DNA of 60,000 nucleotides from Bolinopsis microptera (taxonomy: Eukaryota > Ctenophora > Tentaculata > Lobata > Bolinopsidae): positions 16,883,118-16,943,117 of the forward strand of contig NC_087078.1 of NCBI RefSeq assembly GCF_026151205.1, given 5' to 3'. Shown here piece after piece: positions 33,472 through 45,012 of this stretch. The notes beneath the pieces are model-generated. The model searched no databases, was not told where the DNA came from, and saw nothing but the letters and a program-made list of their open reading frames with translations. Position numbers and translations under genes: made by a program. Position 1 is the stretch's first letter. The number at the start of each line of letters is the position of its first letter.

Positions 33472-34148
33472 TTACTGATCTACCGTTCTGTGATGAAGCA
33501 GAATGTAACCACTTGAATGCAGCTCAACACAAAAGTAACTATCACAGCTTGGTGACTGCTCAGGAACGAGGCTACAATAGCGCCGACTGCAGCGCCCATC
33601 ATGGCACATCCAGACATCACCCCCGCCCCCAGAACAAGCCGCTCGATCCGTCCCAAAGTAATGCTTATCAAACTCCATGAGCGTCAGTTCACACCTCGTT
33701 ACACAAAAAAACATGTTACATATCCCCATAGCAACTACTGTTACAATTAGGCTGTTGTCCAGGAAAATGAGACTCGGGTAGCAGGATGCTATGATAACAG
33801 AAAGAAGAGGCTGCAGGATTCGGAAACTCACGTACTTTAAAAGGAAGTTGCCGAGAATCCCGCCAATTAGTTTGGCTGCTCCGTAGTCCGTAAAGAAAGA
33901 CGAGAATAAGAAGTTCCTGATCCATAGTGAGCTTACTTTCTTTATTATCAAACACGTTGAGCAATGCTGGTATTAAGAAGAGGCTGCAGGATTCGGAAAC
34001 TCACGTACTTTAAAAGGAAGTTGCCGAGAATCCTGCCAATTAGTTTGGCTGCTCCGTAGTCCGTAAAGAAAGACGAGAATAAGAAGTTCCTGATCCATAG
34101 TGAGCTTACTTTCTTTATTATCAAACACGTTGAGCAATGCTGGTATTA
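33472..34148 (-). pseudogene. Multi-pass membrane protein fragment with duplicated segment
   Basis: One frame reads FFTDYGAAKLIGGILGNFLL, then LQPLLSVIIASCYPSLIFL and NSLIVTVVAMGICNMFF. A second frame continues SITLGRIERLVLGAGVMSGC and AVIVTFVLSCIQVVTFCF before a stop near 33480. The hydrophobic segments and Gly-rich loops look like a transporter (MFS-like) C-terminal half; I do not recognise the family. The frame switch near 33680 could be a 40-50-nt intron (branch-like CTGAC before CATGGAG) or a frameshift. A 173-bp piece containing the first segment is tandemly duplicated. Confidence 0.4.
33803..34148. repeat. Tandem duplication of a 173-bp segment
   Basis: 33803-33975 and 33976-34148 are near-identical, differing at about one base (CCCGCC versus CCTGCC). 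The unit includes the GAAKLIGGILGNFLL coding piece. Confidence 0.93.
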
Positions 34149-34435
34149 AGAACACATTTCATAAAAATCTGAACATGATTATCGTTGATTTTTATCATCT
34201 TTAACATTTAATTAGATTGGATTAAATGTAAACCTGCTGAACGACTTTCCATGAGTCGAAATAAAAAAGCAAAAAGTAAAGGGGGTGTAAGCCGTAAGGA
34301 CTGACGGTCGTGCTTGCAAGCAGTGTGACACAAACCTCCCCATTAAATAATCTACTTGTTAATACGTATAAACTAGTGTACTGCTGATAGTTTAATAAAA
34401 ATAATAGGGATTCGAGTGCTTATTATGTGAAAAGT
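34149..34435. other. Non-coding spacer
   Basis: AT-rich; nothing recognised. Confidence 0.3.
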
Positions 34436-35756
34436 TTTAGAATTAGAACGAGCGATCTGGAAGAATCATATTCGTTTTGGTATTATATCTTAGTGCCATG
34501 TGATTCCGCAGAATATTCCACATTTTTCACAAAGGTTCCACTGAATTTTCCTCCGTCGTGTTATTCTCAGTTTCAAATTATCCCGGAGTTAAAAAGATAA
34601 TCAGAATAATGTGGTGAAAAAGAGAAGAAACTAAAAAACTTAATTTTGTACAGCACTGATCGTCTGATCCAGGACCCGAGTTAGGAAAATTTCGGAATTA
34701 AAACCAAATCAGGTAAGGAAAAAACCAGTCATGCAACAAAATAAAACACTGAATTTTTCAAAAGTAGCGGAATAGGGAGGAATAAAACTAAGAAAATAAT
34801 CAAATATAATTCATATCATACACAATATTATACATATGCATATCACGATAGTTACAGTTTCTATGATATCCAAACAAGCGTACTAATACTACTTGGAAAT
34901 GAGCTTTAAACTTTTTCGAGGATTGGAATAATCAGCTGACTTAAAATAAGAACTTGATTTTTATTGCTCATTAAAGCGATCCATCAATCAACTCAAATTA
35001 AATCATTTACATCAGTTTATCTGTTATGATAAAACTGAATATCTAAATCTTCAAGAGATTTATAAAATCGTCTACACAATAAAATAATTGAATAACAAAT
35101 AAATAATTATATGGAATTAAAATTACAAATTTAGCATATTTCTTAAACGGTATTCCATAAATTCCCATTGAGTTTTTTCCGAATGTCTTGACATCAGAAC
35201 TCACATCTAAATATAATCGAATATCGCACTTATACTTGCAGTGAAGCACTTACATGTACAGTGAACCAAAAATATATCACAGTACAAAATGTTTATACCG
35301 CGAACCTCTATACAATTACACCGTGCTTATTTCTTTCCCCGATCTGTAGCCTGTATAATTGGAGAATTCGTGATTAGTGAGAGCTCACATCGCTATTATT
35401 GATGATGTGAGTGCATACTACATATCGAATTGTATTCCATTGCAAAACTAGACTTGATATCTTATTTGAGAGGTTGACAATTATGATCATGGAACTCTCT
35501 ATACCAAGTTTTTGCTGTACCGTTCTATTTGCGTTTCTCCCTATAAGCCCAATATAAAGAGGTTTCACTGCATAAGTTCATACATTTTACTATTCTTACA
35601 GTTTCAGTTAACATAAACGAAAAATTCATCTCAAGCTATCAATATACACAAATATATTCTCCACTTAAATTCGAAACTATACCTCGAGGTTAACTCTGAT
35701 GAAGATCTTAAATCTCAGCTTCTTTGTCCATGATTTGAGGGCAAATTTCATATTCG
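34436..35756. repeat. Diverged single copy of the 56.7-60 kb tandem unit
   Basis: Nearly collinear with 56690-57965: the same AAAGGTTCCACTGAATTTTC..., ACCGCGAACCTCTATACAAT, TAAGCCCAATATAAAGAGGT and ATGATTTGAGGGCAAAT landmarks in the same order. Its right end overlaps the last codons of the repeat gene at 35708, so the unit is related to that gene's 3' end and flank. Confidence 0.85.
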
Positions 35757-36766
35757 TTTCTGTGTTGCACCTCCTCAGAATGGACATTAGCAATAAAGTC
35801 TTCCGTTAGTCGCAGCTCTAAACCTTCGACATCGCTGATATCTTTTGGGACCTCTGCATCTGTATTGATAGTTTAGATGATAAATTCGGGATCTAGTCTC
35901 TGCTCATGCTGGCCTTCCTGAAGATGCACCTCGGCAATAACGTCTTGTGTTACTTCCGACTCTAAAACCCCACCCTTATTTGTACCTTTGTGAATCTCTG
36001 GATCTTTGTTGATGGTTTGAGAGATTAATTCGGGATCTTGTCTCTGCTCATACTGGCCTTCCTGAAGGTGCACCTCAGCAATAACGTCTTGTGTTACCTC
36101 CGACTCTAAAACCCCACCCTTATTTGTACCTTTGTGAATCTCTGGATCTTTGTTGATGGTTTGAGAGATAAATTCGGGATCTTGTCTCTGCTCATGCTGC
36201 CCTTCCTGAAGGTGAACCTCGGCAATATCGTCTTGTGTTACTTCCGACTCTAAAACCCCAACCTTATTTGTACCTTTGTGAATCTCTGGATCTTTGTTGA
36301 TGGTTTGAGAGATAAATTCGGGATCTTGTCTCTGCTCATGCTGCCCTTCCTGAAGGTCCACCTCGGCAATAACGTCTTGTGTTACTTCCGACTCTAAAAC
36401 CCCACCCTTATTTGTACCTTTGTGAATCTCTGGATCTTTGTTGATGATTTGCGAGATAAATTCAGGATTTTGTCTCTGCTGCACAGATGGATCATGTACC
36501 TCAACTATCACGTCACCATCTGTTCTGTTCAACCAAACACATCCGTCCTCGCCTGTAATTATTGCTGAAGATGATTCTGCTCCTTTATCTCTAGCTTGGT
36601 TCTGGAGACAAGAAACTCTAATATCTAGATCTGCTGTTGTTTTCGGTCCGTCAGCTTCTTTATGCTTTGTACCGAGGACACTACCAGTAGAGCATCCAGG
36701 TTCTCCTCTTCGAACTTCTATCTGCTCCATCTCGATAACTTCAGGTTGAGCAGAACTAAAACGTGC
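35708..36766 (-). pseudogene. Acidic 48-residue-repeat protein, interrupted by a nonsense codon
   Basis: The open frame 36730-35873 (285 aa) starts with a Ser/Glu-rich region. It then has four repeats with an exact 144-bp period (48 aa) built on NKDPEIHKGTNKGGVLESEV and TQDVIAEVHLQEGQHEQRQD. At 35873 the Gln of the SQTIN step is TAA. The same frame continues without another stop for a fifth, diverged repeat (TINTDAEVPKDISDVEGLEL) to a second stop at 35708. That suggests a CAA-to-TAA change truncating an older, longer protein. The frame is also open upstream of the first Met, so the true start or an exon junction may be further right, where a retrotransposon begins. No known domain; highly charged and probably disordered. 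Confidence 0.55.
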
Positions 36767-36782
36767 GATGATAGTTTGGTGA

Positions 36783-37469
36783 ATGGCTGAGTTGGCAATT
36801 CAGACTGAGAGTGGTAGACTATGTGGAATCAGACGCTGTGTACCTAAAACACTCTATAAGGACCTGTACCACACCCTTTTTGAATCACACCTATGTTATG
36901 GAATATCTGTTTGGGGAGGTGTATCAAATAATAAACTAGAAGCCTTATTTAAAACACAAAAGAAATGCATAAGAATTCTCTTTGGTGATAATGATGCGTA
37001 CTTCAATAAGTTCAAAACATGTGCCAGAGTAAGGCCTATCACTAGGGATAAGACCGGTAAAGTTATCAAGCAGATGTTAGGCAAAGATTTCTTTGAACTA
37101 GAACACAGTAAACCAATCTGTAACGAGTATAACTTCCTGACTGTCCACAATCTTCATAAGTTGCACTGTTTACTGGAAATGTTTAAAATTAATAAGTTCC
37201 AATCACCAGTCTCAATGTTCTCTTTATTCAACAGGTCACCAAGACGAGACAACTACTTCATCCCACCCACTCCGTCCTCACTATTCATCTACCAATCAAC
37301 CAGTATTTGGAATCACTGCCGTAAGTCAACGAGTGAAATAGACTTCTCCACTCCTATCAGTATATTCAAGAATAATCTTAAGAAAGCTTTGTTAGAACTA
37401 CAATCTAAATATGACAGACAACTATGGTGCAGTTACAACTTTGATGCAAATGAATTATCATTGAAATAG
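36783..37469 (+). pseudogene. Non-LTR retrotransposon ORF2 C-terminal fragment
   Basis: 228 residues with LYHTLFESHLCYGISVWGG, KTQKKCIRILFGDN, FLTVHNLHKLHCLLEMFKI and IYQSTSIWNHC. Same family as the minus-strand copy at 30.1-32.1 kb. It is open throughout, so it is a younger copy, but 5'-truncated without the RT catalytic core. Confidence 0.85.
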
Positions 37470-38684
37470 GTTAATTAACTAAACTTAATCATATGAGTAA
37501 ACCACGGTGTTATTGCAAAGAACCATGACAAGGGTATCAGACCTATATATTAATCTAAGAGACGAAACAAAACGAATCATCATACAACAAATTTTAAAAT
37601 CCTGCGGCACAGGATCCTGTTGTTTTCCTACTCTGCCTCTCCCAAACCCCTCTCCTTCCCCTTTCTTCAGGTTTATTCTTCAATTTTTAAATTAGATAGC
37701 AGATATATTTTCTTTCGAATTAGTAATGGCATTATACATTATTTGGTATCGTATGTATGTTGTGTTTAGTGTTTGCTAACTAGGTATGTGCTGTATATTT
37801 TGAAGAATTTTGAGGCTCACGACGTCTCGTCCCATGGGTTGAGTTGTAAGCTGAGTATATGTTCAAATCGCCTTACTTCGTATGGTGAAACATCGACAGG
37901 TTTGCCTTGACCTTTCGGACGAGTGTTTGCCCACCGGGGATCAAAAAATATGATCACCATGAACATTACTTTGACACGTGAACTTATCAAACGACTGTAA
38001 TGATTCCATTAAATTTTCTTAGTATATTTAGCTAGTTTATAGTAGATACACACGATCACAGAATAGAAGAGCACAATTGGGCTCTTTGTTCTGCGACCGT
38101 GTTTCCTCGGTGGGCCGACAGGTTTTTGTTGTGTAGTAGTGCTGGGGAAAAAACACGCTTTAAATATCAATGAATGTAAATATTGTTAATTGACATTAGT
38201 GCCACAGTTTATGTGGTAAAAACAAATTTATGGTCAAACATTATATATCGTAGAAGGGCATGATTTACCCACATCACTAAGCATCTGGATGGATAATTAG
38301 CACACAAGGATAAACTGACCTTTAAACATGACCACCAGCTATACCACGTAATCATAGCTCCAAAATAAATAAATTGCTCTACATAGAAACATCTGGCCTG
38401 ATCTTATCACATTGTGGTCCCCTGGGGTTCGGTAAAGCCCTTACAGGCAACTGGGTCCTTTTACCAGCCACAATAAAACTAGTCATGCCAGTACTGTCAT
38501 AAACTGTAACCAACTATTTAAAAATAAGATATCTTTTGCTAGAATTTTACATTTTAAGCCATAGAGCAATCTTCTCAATTTTAAAATTTAAAAATAACAT
38601 TTTACCCTAACTATGATGTGGTGGCATTTCATACTTAACTAAAATTCAACTTTGAAAGTCAATAGATTATTAGTCACAATGAAA
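37470..38684. other. Spacer / receptor 3' flank
   Basis: No gene recognised. Sequence around 38400-38470 has a GGGTCCTTTTACCA word shared with 29650. Confidence 0.3.
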
Positions 38685-40115
38685 TTATAGTTTAAGACAT
38701 CCATTTTGCATTGTGTTTCCAATATTAGAATTTATGATATGTATTGATTGAATAATTGGTAATAAATTTAACTTTTGTTTTATTAACTTTTGTTTTATTA
38801 GTGATCGAAAAGGTGCACTGAGTGATTCTGTGACAAAATTGTCATAAAGGAATGGGTTTATCACAGAATTTATTGGCAGGATGATCATTGAGAATATGCC
38901 GTACCATGGAGTTGCATCAAGAACTTCTAGGGAGTGCAACACACAGATAACGATGAAAGGCACCCAACAACAGAAGTCAGTAGTGATGATGATCGTTATC
39001 CTTCTACTCATTTTTCGGTTTCGGTCACTAATTTGTCGATTGTTCTGCGAATTAGTAAGACCTTTTGAGGACTCTCTGGAGACAATAGCTATCAGAATGT
39101 AGGATATTGAAATGAATAGGAAGCAGACAAAGTTTACGGCGAGTATCGCCCAAACGAAGTTCCTCTGGGGGTCGTTGTTGTCGGCAAAATACTTAAACAG
39201 GCACACACCGTCATTTCCGTAGAAATCAAGCTTTGTGACCGTATCGGTGTGGTCTGGATATCCTACATCATGAGAGAACATGCCACGGTACATCTTTAGG
39301 ATCGTCTCCCAACTCATGTTTTTGCCTTTCATCCGTCCATAGTAAGCTTCAAGGACTGCAAGGACTTCTTGTTTGTTTTGGGTTCCGATGAAAAGTTTAA
39401 GCTCTTCAGCAAATTTGTATCCATTTACAAAAAAGTTTTCAAATGAACCAATTATTGGTGTGATAGCAATTGCTGCAGATGTCATGAAGATGCTTAGAAC
39501 CCCTTGTGCAACCTTAAGAGATTTTACAATGTTGACTTCGCCTGGGACTCTGAGTGAACCCTGTATTCCATTTAGCCTAATGGTGCTCAATCCCGCCATA
39601 GCAAACAAAGATATCTGGGATCCTATGGTACTGACAACACCTATCGTGGAGCACTGAAAGCTAGTCATCCATTCGATTTGACTTTTACAGTAGTCTTTTT
39701 TGAAAATAACCGCGTCATATATTACTATCACCAATAAATAGCAACCTACTAAGAAGTCTCCCAAAGATATCAAGATTATTAAGGATTTGTTAGCCAAGGC
39801 AACAGATGTTCTGCACTGTTTTAGAGATCCTACGTTCTTTACCATTACGATCAGGTTTGCCACAATAGCTAGCCCCCCTATGATCAATGAGCTTACTTTC
39901 AGAGCTAAATTTTCAAGTATCTGTTTTGAGCACTCCAGATTACATTCGTCAGACATGTCGAAGCAATCGAATTTCCCATTACATGTTTTATCTTTTGTAA
40001 TGTTACGAGGGCTGCCAGACTTTGGGGCCGGAGTGATATGATCCACCATATACGTCATCAAGTAATTAACATGCAAGCTTGAAGCTTGTGGCGTATAATT
40101 AGTGATGTGATCCAT
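38685..40115 (-). CDS. LDLa-7TM GPCR of the LGR/GRL101 type, 7TM part
   Basis: 476 residues. An LDL-receptor class A remnant CNGKFDCFDMSDEC (45-58) precedes seven hydrophobic helices at about 73-92, 107-130, 158-180, 203-222, 321-345, 373-394 and 404-424. Class A marks are D120 in helix 2, TTDFCCWVPF in helix 6 and LPINSVINPFLY in helix 7; the last two resemble relaxin/glycoprotein-hormone receptors and GRL101. The second extracellular loop is unusually long (about 223-318). The DRY motif is replaced by STIR. It would be a plasma-membrane receptor coupled to G proteins; the ligand is unknown. The first Met lies in an 89-bp inverted-repeat arm, so the annotated start is probably not native. 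The true ectodomain is the LDLa/SRCR region to the right. Confidence 0.85.
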   Translation of the reverse strand: MDHITNYTPQASSLHVNYLMTYMVDHITPAPKSGSPRNITKDKTCNGKFDCFDMSDECNLECSKQILENLALKVSSLIIGGLAIVANLIVMVKNVGSLKQCRTSVALANKSLIILISLGDFLVGCYLLVIVIYDAVIFKKDYCKSQIEWMTSFQCSTIGVVSTIGSQISLFAMAGLSTIRLNGIQGSLRVPGEVNIVKSLKVAQGVLSIFMTSAAIAITPIIGSFENFFVNGYKFAEELKLFIGTQNKQEVLAVLEAYYGRMKGKNMSWETILKMYRGMFSHDVGYPDHTDTVTKLDFYGNDGVCLFKYFADNNDPQRNFVWAILAVNFVCFLFISISYILIAIVSRESSKGLTNSQNNRQISDRNRKMSRRITIIITTDFCCWVPFIVICVLHSLEVLDATPWYGIFSMIILPINSVINPFLYDNFVTESLSAPFRSLIKQKLIKQKLNLLPIIQSIHIINSNIGNTMQNGCLKL

Positions 40116-41351
40116 GGATTGAATATAATTGACCTAGAAATGGGCTAGATCTGGGGTAGAGTTCATATGACAACTCTGTACATAGTTGTATCACGTTGCG
40201 ACCCCCACGGTCGTTTCACTATGGTCCTGACGATACAGGGGAGCCGCGCACTTCGTGCAAAATACCAAAGTATTTTGCAACAGCGAACAAGTACTCAATC
40301 TTTGTTGAGTATGTCGTGTAGAAAGAACAAAGGTCGTACAGAACACTGCTTGAAATCCTCTTCTTTTTGGAAGGAGTCTTTCCAACAGCAAGCCGATCGA
40401 GATTATAGTCTGTAACAACCTGTTGCTCCTTAATAGCACGAAAATATTCTTGAACAGAGGGTTGTTGGACAATTCTGGTCAAAGAAATACTTAATCACAC
40501 TCAAAACATAACTATAGGTGTCGCCTTTCTTATCACCAGTCAAAATATAAACTAATGGTAGACATTTGTTTTCTATCACCGAATGAATGGTGTAACTTTG
40601 GGGACAATCCAATTGTTGTGTTCTGCGAGGGTGTGAAGGTTCCTGTTGGTGGCAAAGGCTATGATTCTCACATCTCGGTCGTTTGTGAACATTTTGCGCG
40701 AGGGATCGCTAAGGGGATGATATTTTGTTAGTAATATAGTAGTAAATTTTAAAAAGATATAAGTTCACTCGAAAACTATGAAAATGAGTTTAAAATCCGG
40801 TTCTGGCTAAAATCAGCATTAAAACCGGACCGGATCAAAAACGGCCGGATACCGGACCGGACCGGACCGGATTTCCGGTCGGTTCTTAAGTCATGGCAGG
40901 ACATTTAAGGGATTTGTTCTTCTGGCAACGCCAAGCAGAGGAGATGACGGTGTCATCATATTTCTTGCCGCTGTAGATATATCCGTCAGAATCAAGCATG
41001 ATCTGTTGACATCGTCTGAAACCATTGAGGAACTTGGAGAAGGTAGGCATGACTGTTGATAGAATGCGATACTACTACCTTCTATCACCCAATATTTATA
41101 CCTAGAACACTAGATCGGCTCAATCCCCTTGCATGCCTTTGACACGTACGTCTCACATCCCTTGATACGAGAACCCCCCCTTTAGCAAGAGCTCCCGTCC
41201 CTTATGTGATCTACGAGTCGAGCAGTCAGATCATGTTTAATTCTTAATGTACAGCTATGATTTACAGAATTGACATGTGAACTCTACCCCAGATCTAGCC
41301 CATTTCTATGTCAATTAAATTCAATCCATGGATCACATCACTAATTATACG
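40092..41351. mobile_element. 1,260-bp insertion bounded by 89-bp inverted repeats, with MULE remnants
   Basis: Arms 40092-40180 and 41263-41351 are reverse complements with about five mismatches (CGTATAATTAGTGATGTGAT outermost). Between them lie a decayed MULE transposase, a CCGGA-rich block (40800-40885) and a piece of the 103-bp MITE (40186-40258). No target duplication is evident, so the exact boundaries are uncertain. Confidence 0.55.
40200..41050 (-). pseudogene. MULE transposase remnant with FLYWCH zinc finger
   Basis: 41050-40886 encodes 54 residues with IMLDSDGYIYSGKKYDDTVI, AWRC and KCPAM, the G-Y-x-Y...W-R-C...C-x-A pattern of FLYWCH fingers. Further on come IIAFATNRNLHTLAEHNNW, then after a frameshift QSYTIHSVIENKCLPLVYIL, and finally YFRAIKEQQ and PSKKKR. 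This is the order seen in animal MULE transposases. The central catalytic part is largely deleted. Confidence 0.7.
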
Positions 41352-43035
41352 TCACTAATTGGAGACGTGATCTGACCCCTCTTTGGGGGCCGGATCAGTT
41401 TCCGGTCCCAAAGTCTCCCAGTGGATACGAGCAGAGTCGCATGTGAAACCATTGGTACATGCCAACTCATCCGATCGGTCGCCGCAATTATCAATCAAGT
41501 CACATACTTGAGAATAATTTATGCATGTGAAATTGTTATCGCACACGAAATATTCATTCGTGAATAAGTTTTCTCGTGATTTGGTGAAGAAAACCAGATA
41601 TTTGTTGTTAGCAAGGGTTCCTATCCTATTAGGGTATTGATTGGGACAGGCATCGTATTTTGGCAGGTTCTTCAGTGGGCAAGCTGAGTTTTTACATTTT
41701 TCTGTGCAGCTAGTAAAGACATATTGTTCCCCGAACATATGCTCACAATTCTGTGTACTTTCAGGGAGATGCAACTCTGTTTTCGTGTCCACTCCAAAAA
41801 AGTGATGATCTGGAAAAACGAAAAGCTTTTGTGTGCAATGATCCTTTTTGAGATTTTTGATACTCCTAAGACCTTTCATGCAAAATGATAGCTGCTTGAC
41901 GAAGCCATTTCTTTTGCTTGAGACTGAAGTGAAGATTGTCGAGGAATGTTGGGATAATGAGCACATTTGTTTCTCATTACCACATGTTTCAAGTCCATCA
42001 CATAGATCGTTACATTCGACGTAGCCAGGATCTCCAGAGGGGCACAGGAGAACGTTTTCGCACGTTATATTGCTGGTTACTAATCTTCGGGACTTACCTT
42101 TTCCACATGTTGGCCAGATTTCCAGTTCATCAATACCATTTACACAGTCCTCTATACCGTCGCGTATCCAGGTTAAAGGTAACGTCAATTCGCCTGCTGC
42201 TGCTTTCCCAACTTTTCTTTGGCAGGTGTTTTCAGTTTGAATGCGACATATTGAGAGTGTTTCATCAGATCTGTCATTGCAATCCGGAAAGTTATCACAC
42301 ATCACGTGTTTGTGCATATTTACACATGATTTTGAGATGTCCTGACATTGACTTTCTAGGTGATCATCGCAAATTTGAACATTCTTGTCTTTGTAGCAAA
42401 TCACATATTTAGAAATAGTTGACTTGTATCCATTTATAGTGCACGATCCTCCTTCCCTAGCTTGGTCTGTACAATTTGTTTGGTATTTCTTTAGATCTTC
42501 GTCTGCACAATACTTATTCCGATGTTGATTAATGCTTAGTACCCCGCACTTGGTGAAGTTGTGGACCGGTCTATTTAAAAGTTTACCACTCCATTGACCT
42601 TTACAATTATTCTTTTCTTGGTCAGTAGTAGTGCAGTTGAACTCATCCTCTCTATCATCACAATCATTATCACTATTACATATATAACCAGGAGGTAGGT
42701 TATGGTTGAGATTTAGTTTATTATATGTGTATTTACAATACATTCCATAAGTCAGACCATTACAATTCGCTTCGTCCTCACAGGAAATAGTTTCACATAT
42801 ATCATTACATATAAAACGAGGATCTACTGCTAGTCCACTGCGTAATGTTGTTTTATCTGCATAATTTTGTTCATCCATGTTATTCTCACAGTGTTGTTGA
42901 CCATCACAAAGATATCCGTATTTTCTTAGCTCTGTAAGTGAAATTATTATTAATCTATCACTCGCTCTGATACGACACAAATAATTCTCACATAATATAT
43001 TATCACTACTACTTATCATGTAACCAGCCATCCTC
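41352..43035 (-). CDS. LDLa-repeat ectodomain of the split receptor gene (downstream of the Polinton)
   Basis: The frame, open to 41355, has multiple LDL-receptor class A modules: YGYLCDGQQHCENNMDE, YICNSDNDCDDREDEFNC, VMCDNFPDCNDRSDETLSIC and CINYSQVCDLIDNCGDRSDE. Each shows the C-D-x-x-x-D-C-x-D-x-x-D/S-D-E calcium-cage pattern. It is Cys-rich and has several N-x-S/T sites, so extracellular. The first residues of the longest reading frame (to 43067) come from the Polinton terminal repeat; host sequence begins at the ATCCTC duplication. The downstream join to the 7TM part is obscured by the 1.26-kb insertion. Confidence 0.8.
43030..43035. repeat. Target-site duplication, left (ATCCTC)
   Basis: Identical to 55101-55106; 6 bp is the usual Polinton target length. 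Confidence 0.95.
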
Positions 43036-43274
43036 AGTAGATATAATATAGTAACAGTTCTCGTCACTTAATCAAATAAGTAACGGTCCCCGTTGTGCAA
43101 GTGCTGTGGGTAACTCGAGTACGTTCAGTGTTAAATTTTGTACAGTTCCCCAGGTTTATGAAAGTGCTGTGGGCGTACATGGGTAAGTTGAGTACGTACA
43201 GTGCTAAATTTTGGACAGTTTCCCAGGTTTATGATATAACTATTTATTTTGTTAAAAATGTGTTTTAAGAATTG
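43036..43274 (+). repeat. Polinton left terminal inverted repeat
   Basis: Starts AGTAGATATAATATAGTAAC and continues with two copies of a repeated TTTATGAAAGTGCTGTGG/CCCAGGTTTATGA module. It matches the right end through TGTTTTAAGAATTG. Confidence 0.93.
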
Positions 43275-43284
43275 TTTAGAATCT

Positions 43285-43700
43285 GAAACTGAAAGCTAGA
43301 TTATAAACGGTTCAAAATTATGTCATGAAATGAGCCAAATGACATCCAGGTGTTCACCAAGAATTCATAGATCTTATCTAATCACTGTAGGTTTACCATT
43401 GAAAGCACAGGTCCTAGGCCGTTAATATTTCAATCTCAAGAACTGAAAGCTAAATTATAAACGGTTCAAAATTATCTCATTAAATGAGCCAAATGACATG
43501 ATATAGGTGTTCACCAAGAATTCAATGTTAGATAGATCATAGAACTTATCCAACCACTGTATACCATTGAAAGCACGGGTCCTAAGCCGTTGATATTTTA
43601 ATCATCATTTACCAACTTACAAGCCTTCCAGGTGTTCATCGAACGAGTGATATCATAAATCTTCTCCAATCAGCGTATACGAGCGAAATCACGTGAACCA
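43285..43700. repeat. Subterminal repeats of about 155 bp in the Polinton
   Basis: Copies start near 43285 and 43441 (ACTGAAAGCTA, ATTATAAACGGTTCAAAATT, GTGTTCACCAAGAATTCA), with a partial third around 43620-43690. No coding sequence. Confidence 0.8.
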
Positions 43701-43863
43701 ACGCCCTAAAACAGCTCTGAACAGGTGGCATGTAAATAATGATAATAACGTGGCAGATAAACTATATTTCATAGTGACATGCACTAGATTTTAGTATAAA
43801 TAGTGTCCTCTTTTTCAAACAGCCTCATTTTCAATGGAGCTACCACAGCTCCGGAACTCTTTT

Positions 43864-44445
43864 GAGATCCACTCACCCCCTCCCCCCCTCCCTCCCTCAT
43901 CCTAGTTTGTGTTTACAAAACTCAAAAATATTCTAAAAATTGCTGTGGTATGGCTGATGCTGACGGTTCGTTTAGCGGGATCTGAGCCTATCTCCAGTGC
44001 CATGAGTCAGCTTTATCACAGATTGGGGTTGGCTCTCAAGAAAAGACGGAATCAGGAGAGTATTCTCTCCAACCTTGTCAAATGTATGTGGGGACTCCCA
44101 CTAAAATGAGTTATGTGACGCACAGTTGGGGACTAAAACACCCCGGATCTCAATGATCGCTCTTTATTCTATAATGAGCTGCTGATCTTAGAGATCCACT
44201 CACCCCCTCCCTTTATCCCTCCCTCATCTTAGTTTGCGTTTACAAAACTCAAAAATATTTAAAATTGCTGTGGTATGGCTGATGCTGACGGTTCGTTTAG
44301 CGAGATCTAAGCCTATCTACAGTGCCATGAGTCAGTTATATCACAAATTTGGGGTTGGCTCTCAAGAAAAGACGGAATCAGGAGAGCATTCTCTCCACTC
44401 TTGTTAAATATATGTGGGGACTCCCACTAAAATGTGTTATGTAAA
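43864..44445. repeat. Tandem duplication with 327-bp period in the Polinton left arm
   Basis: Copies start GAGATCCACTCACCCCCTCC at 43864 and 44191. The first holds a 66-codon plus-strand frame (43909-44109: VVWLMLTVRLAG then LYHRLGLALKKRRN). The second is broken, so a gene is doubtful. Confidence 0.85.
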
Positions 44446-44705
44446 CGGCTTAGTGACTCAGTTGGTAAATCGGCCTGGCATTTCTCGAGGTACCAGGTTC
44501 GATTCCCGACTCTGTCACTAGCCGTGGGGTGAGCGTCATCGACGCTCAGCTAAGGATCCTGAGTGGTCTATGCAGCCCCCCCGGTCCACTCAGCCTAATA
44601 CTCGAGAAATCGGGTGTGAGGGTTAAATGAGGAGCTGCCCATTGCAGCAAAGTCTTGGGCGAAGAAAGTATGGCACACGCTTACCTTAAATGTCTGAAAT
44701 AAAAT
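44446..44705 (+). mobile_element. tRNA-derived SINE inserted in the Polinton
   Basis: An A-box-like TTAGTGACTCAGTTGG (44450-44465) and the B-box GGTTCGATTCC (44496-44506) at tRNA spacing are followed by a non-tRNA body of about 190 bp ending in an A-rich tail (AAATAAAATAGG). Confidence 0.75.
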
Positions 44706-45012
44706 AGGTGTTGAGCGAACGTACACTGTACAGTGATGATTTTAGAGACTTTTTCTATGTCCATCTGTAATTGTACACTAGGTGCTAGCTTCACTCTCTA
44801 TCAGAGTAAAAGTCTATAAGGATAAAACTCTGATAATTATAGTTCACTGTAGAGTTAGATTTCCTGAAGAATATCTAGGTATACTAAGTCGAGAAAACAA
44901 ACAAGTGATACACAGTGTTTGATGATGAAGCTAAACAAATATCTAGTATACATCACAAAATAAACTGTAATATTTCACAAACGTTAGATTAATAGAAAAA
45001 TGATCGCTTAAT

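Noticed and set aside
41936-42412. 158-codon plus-strand frame opposite the LDLa region
   Set aside because: Antisense shadow of the Cys-rich LDLa coding sequence; no recognisable domain.
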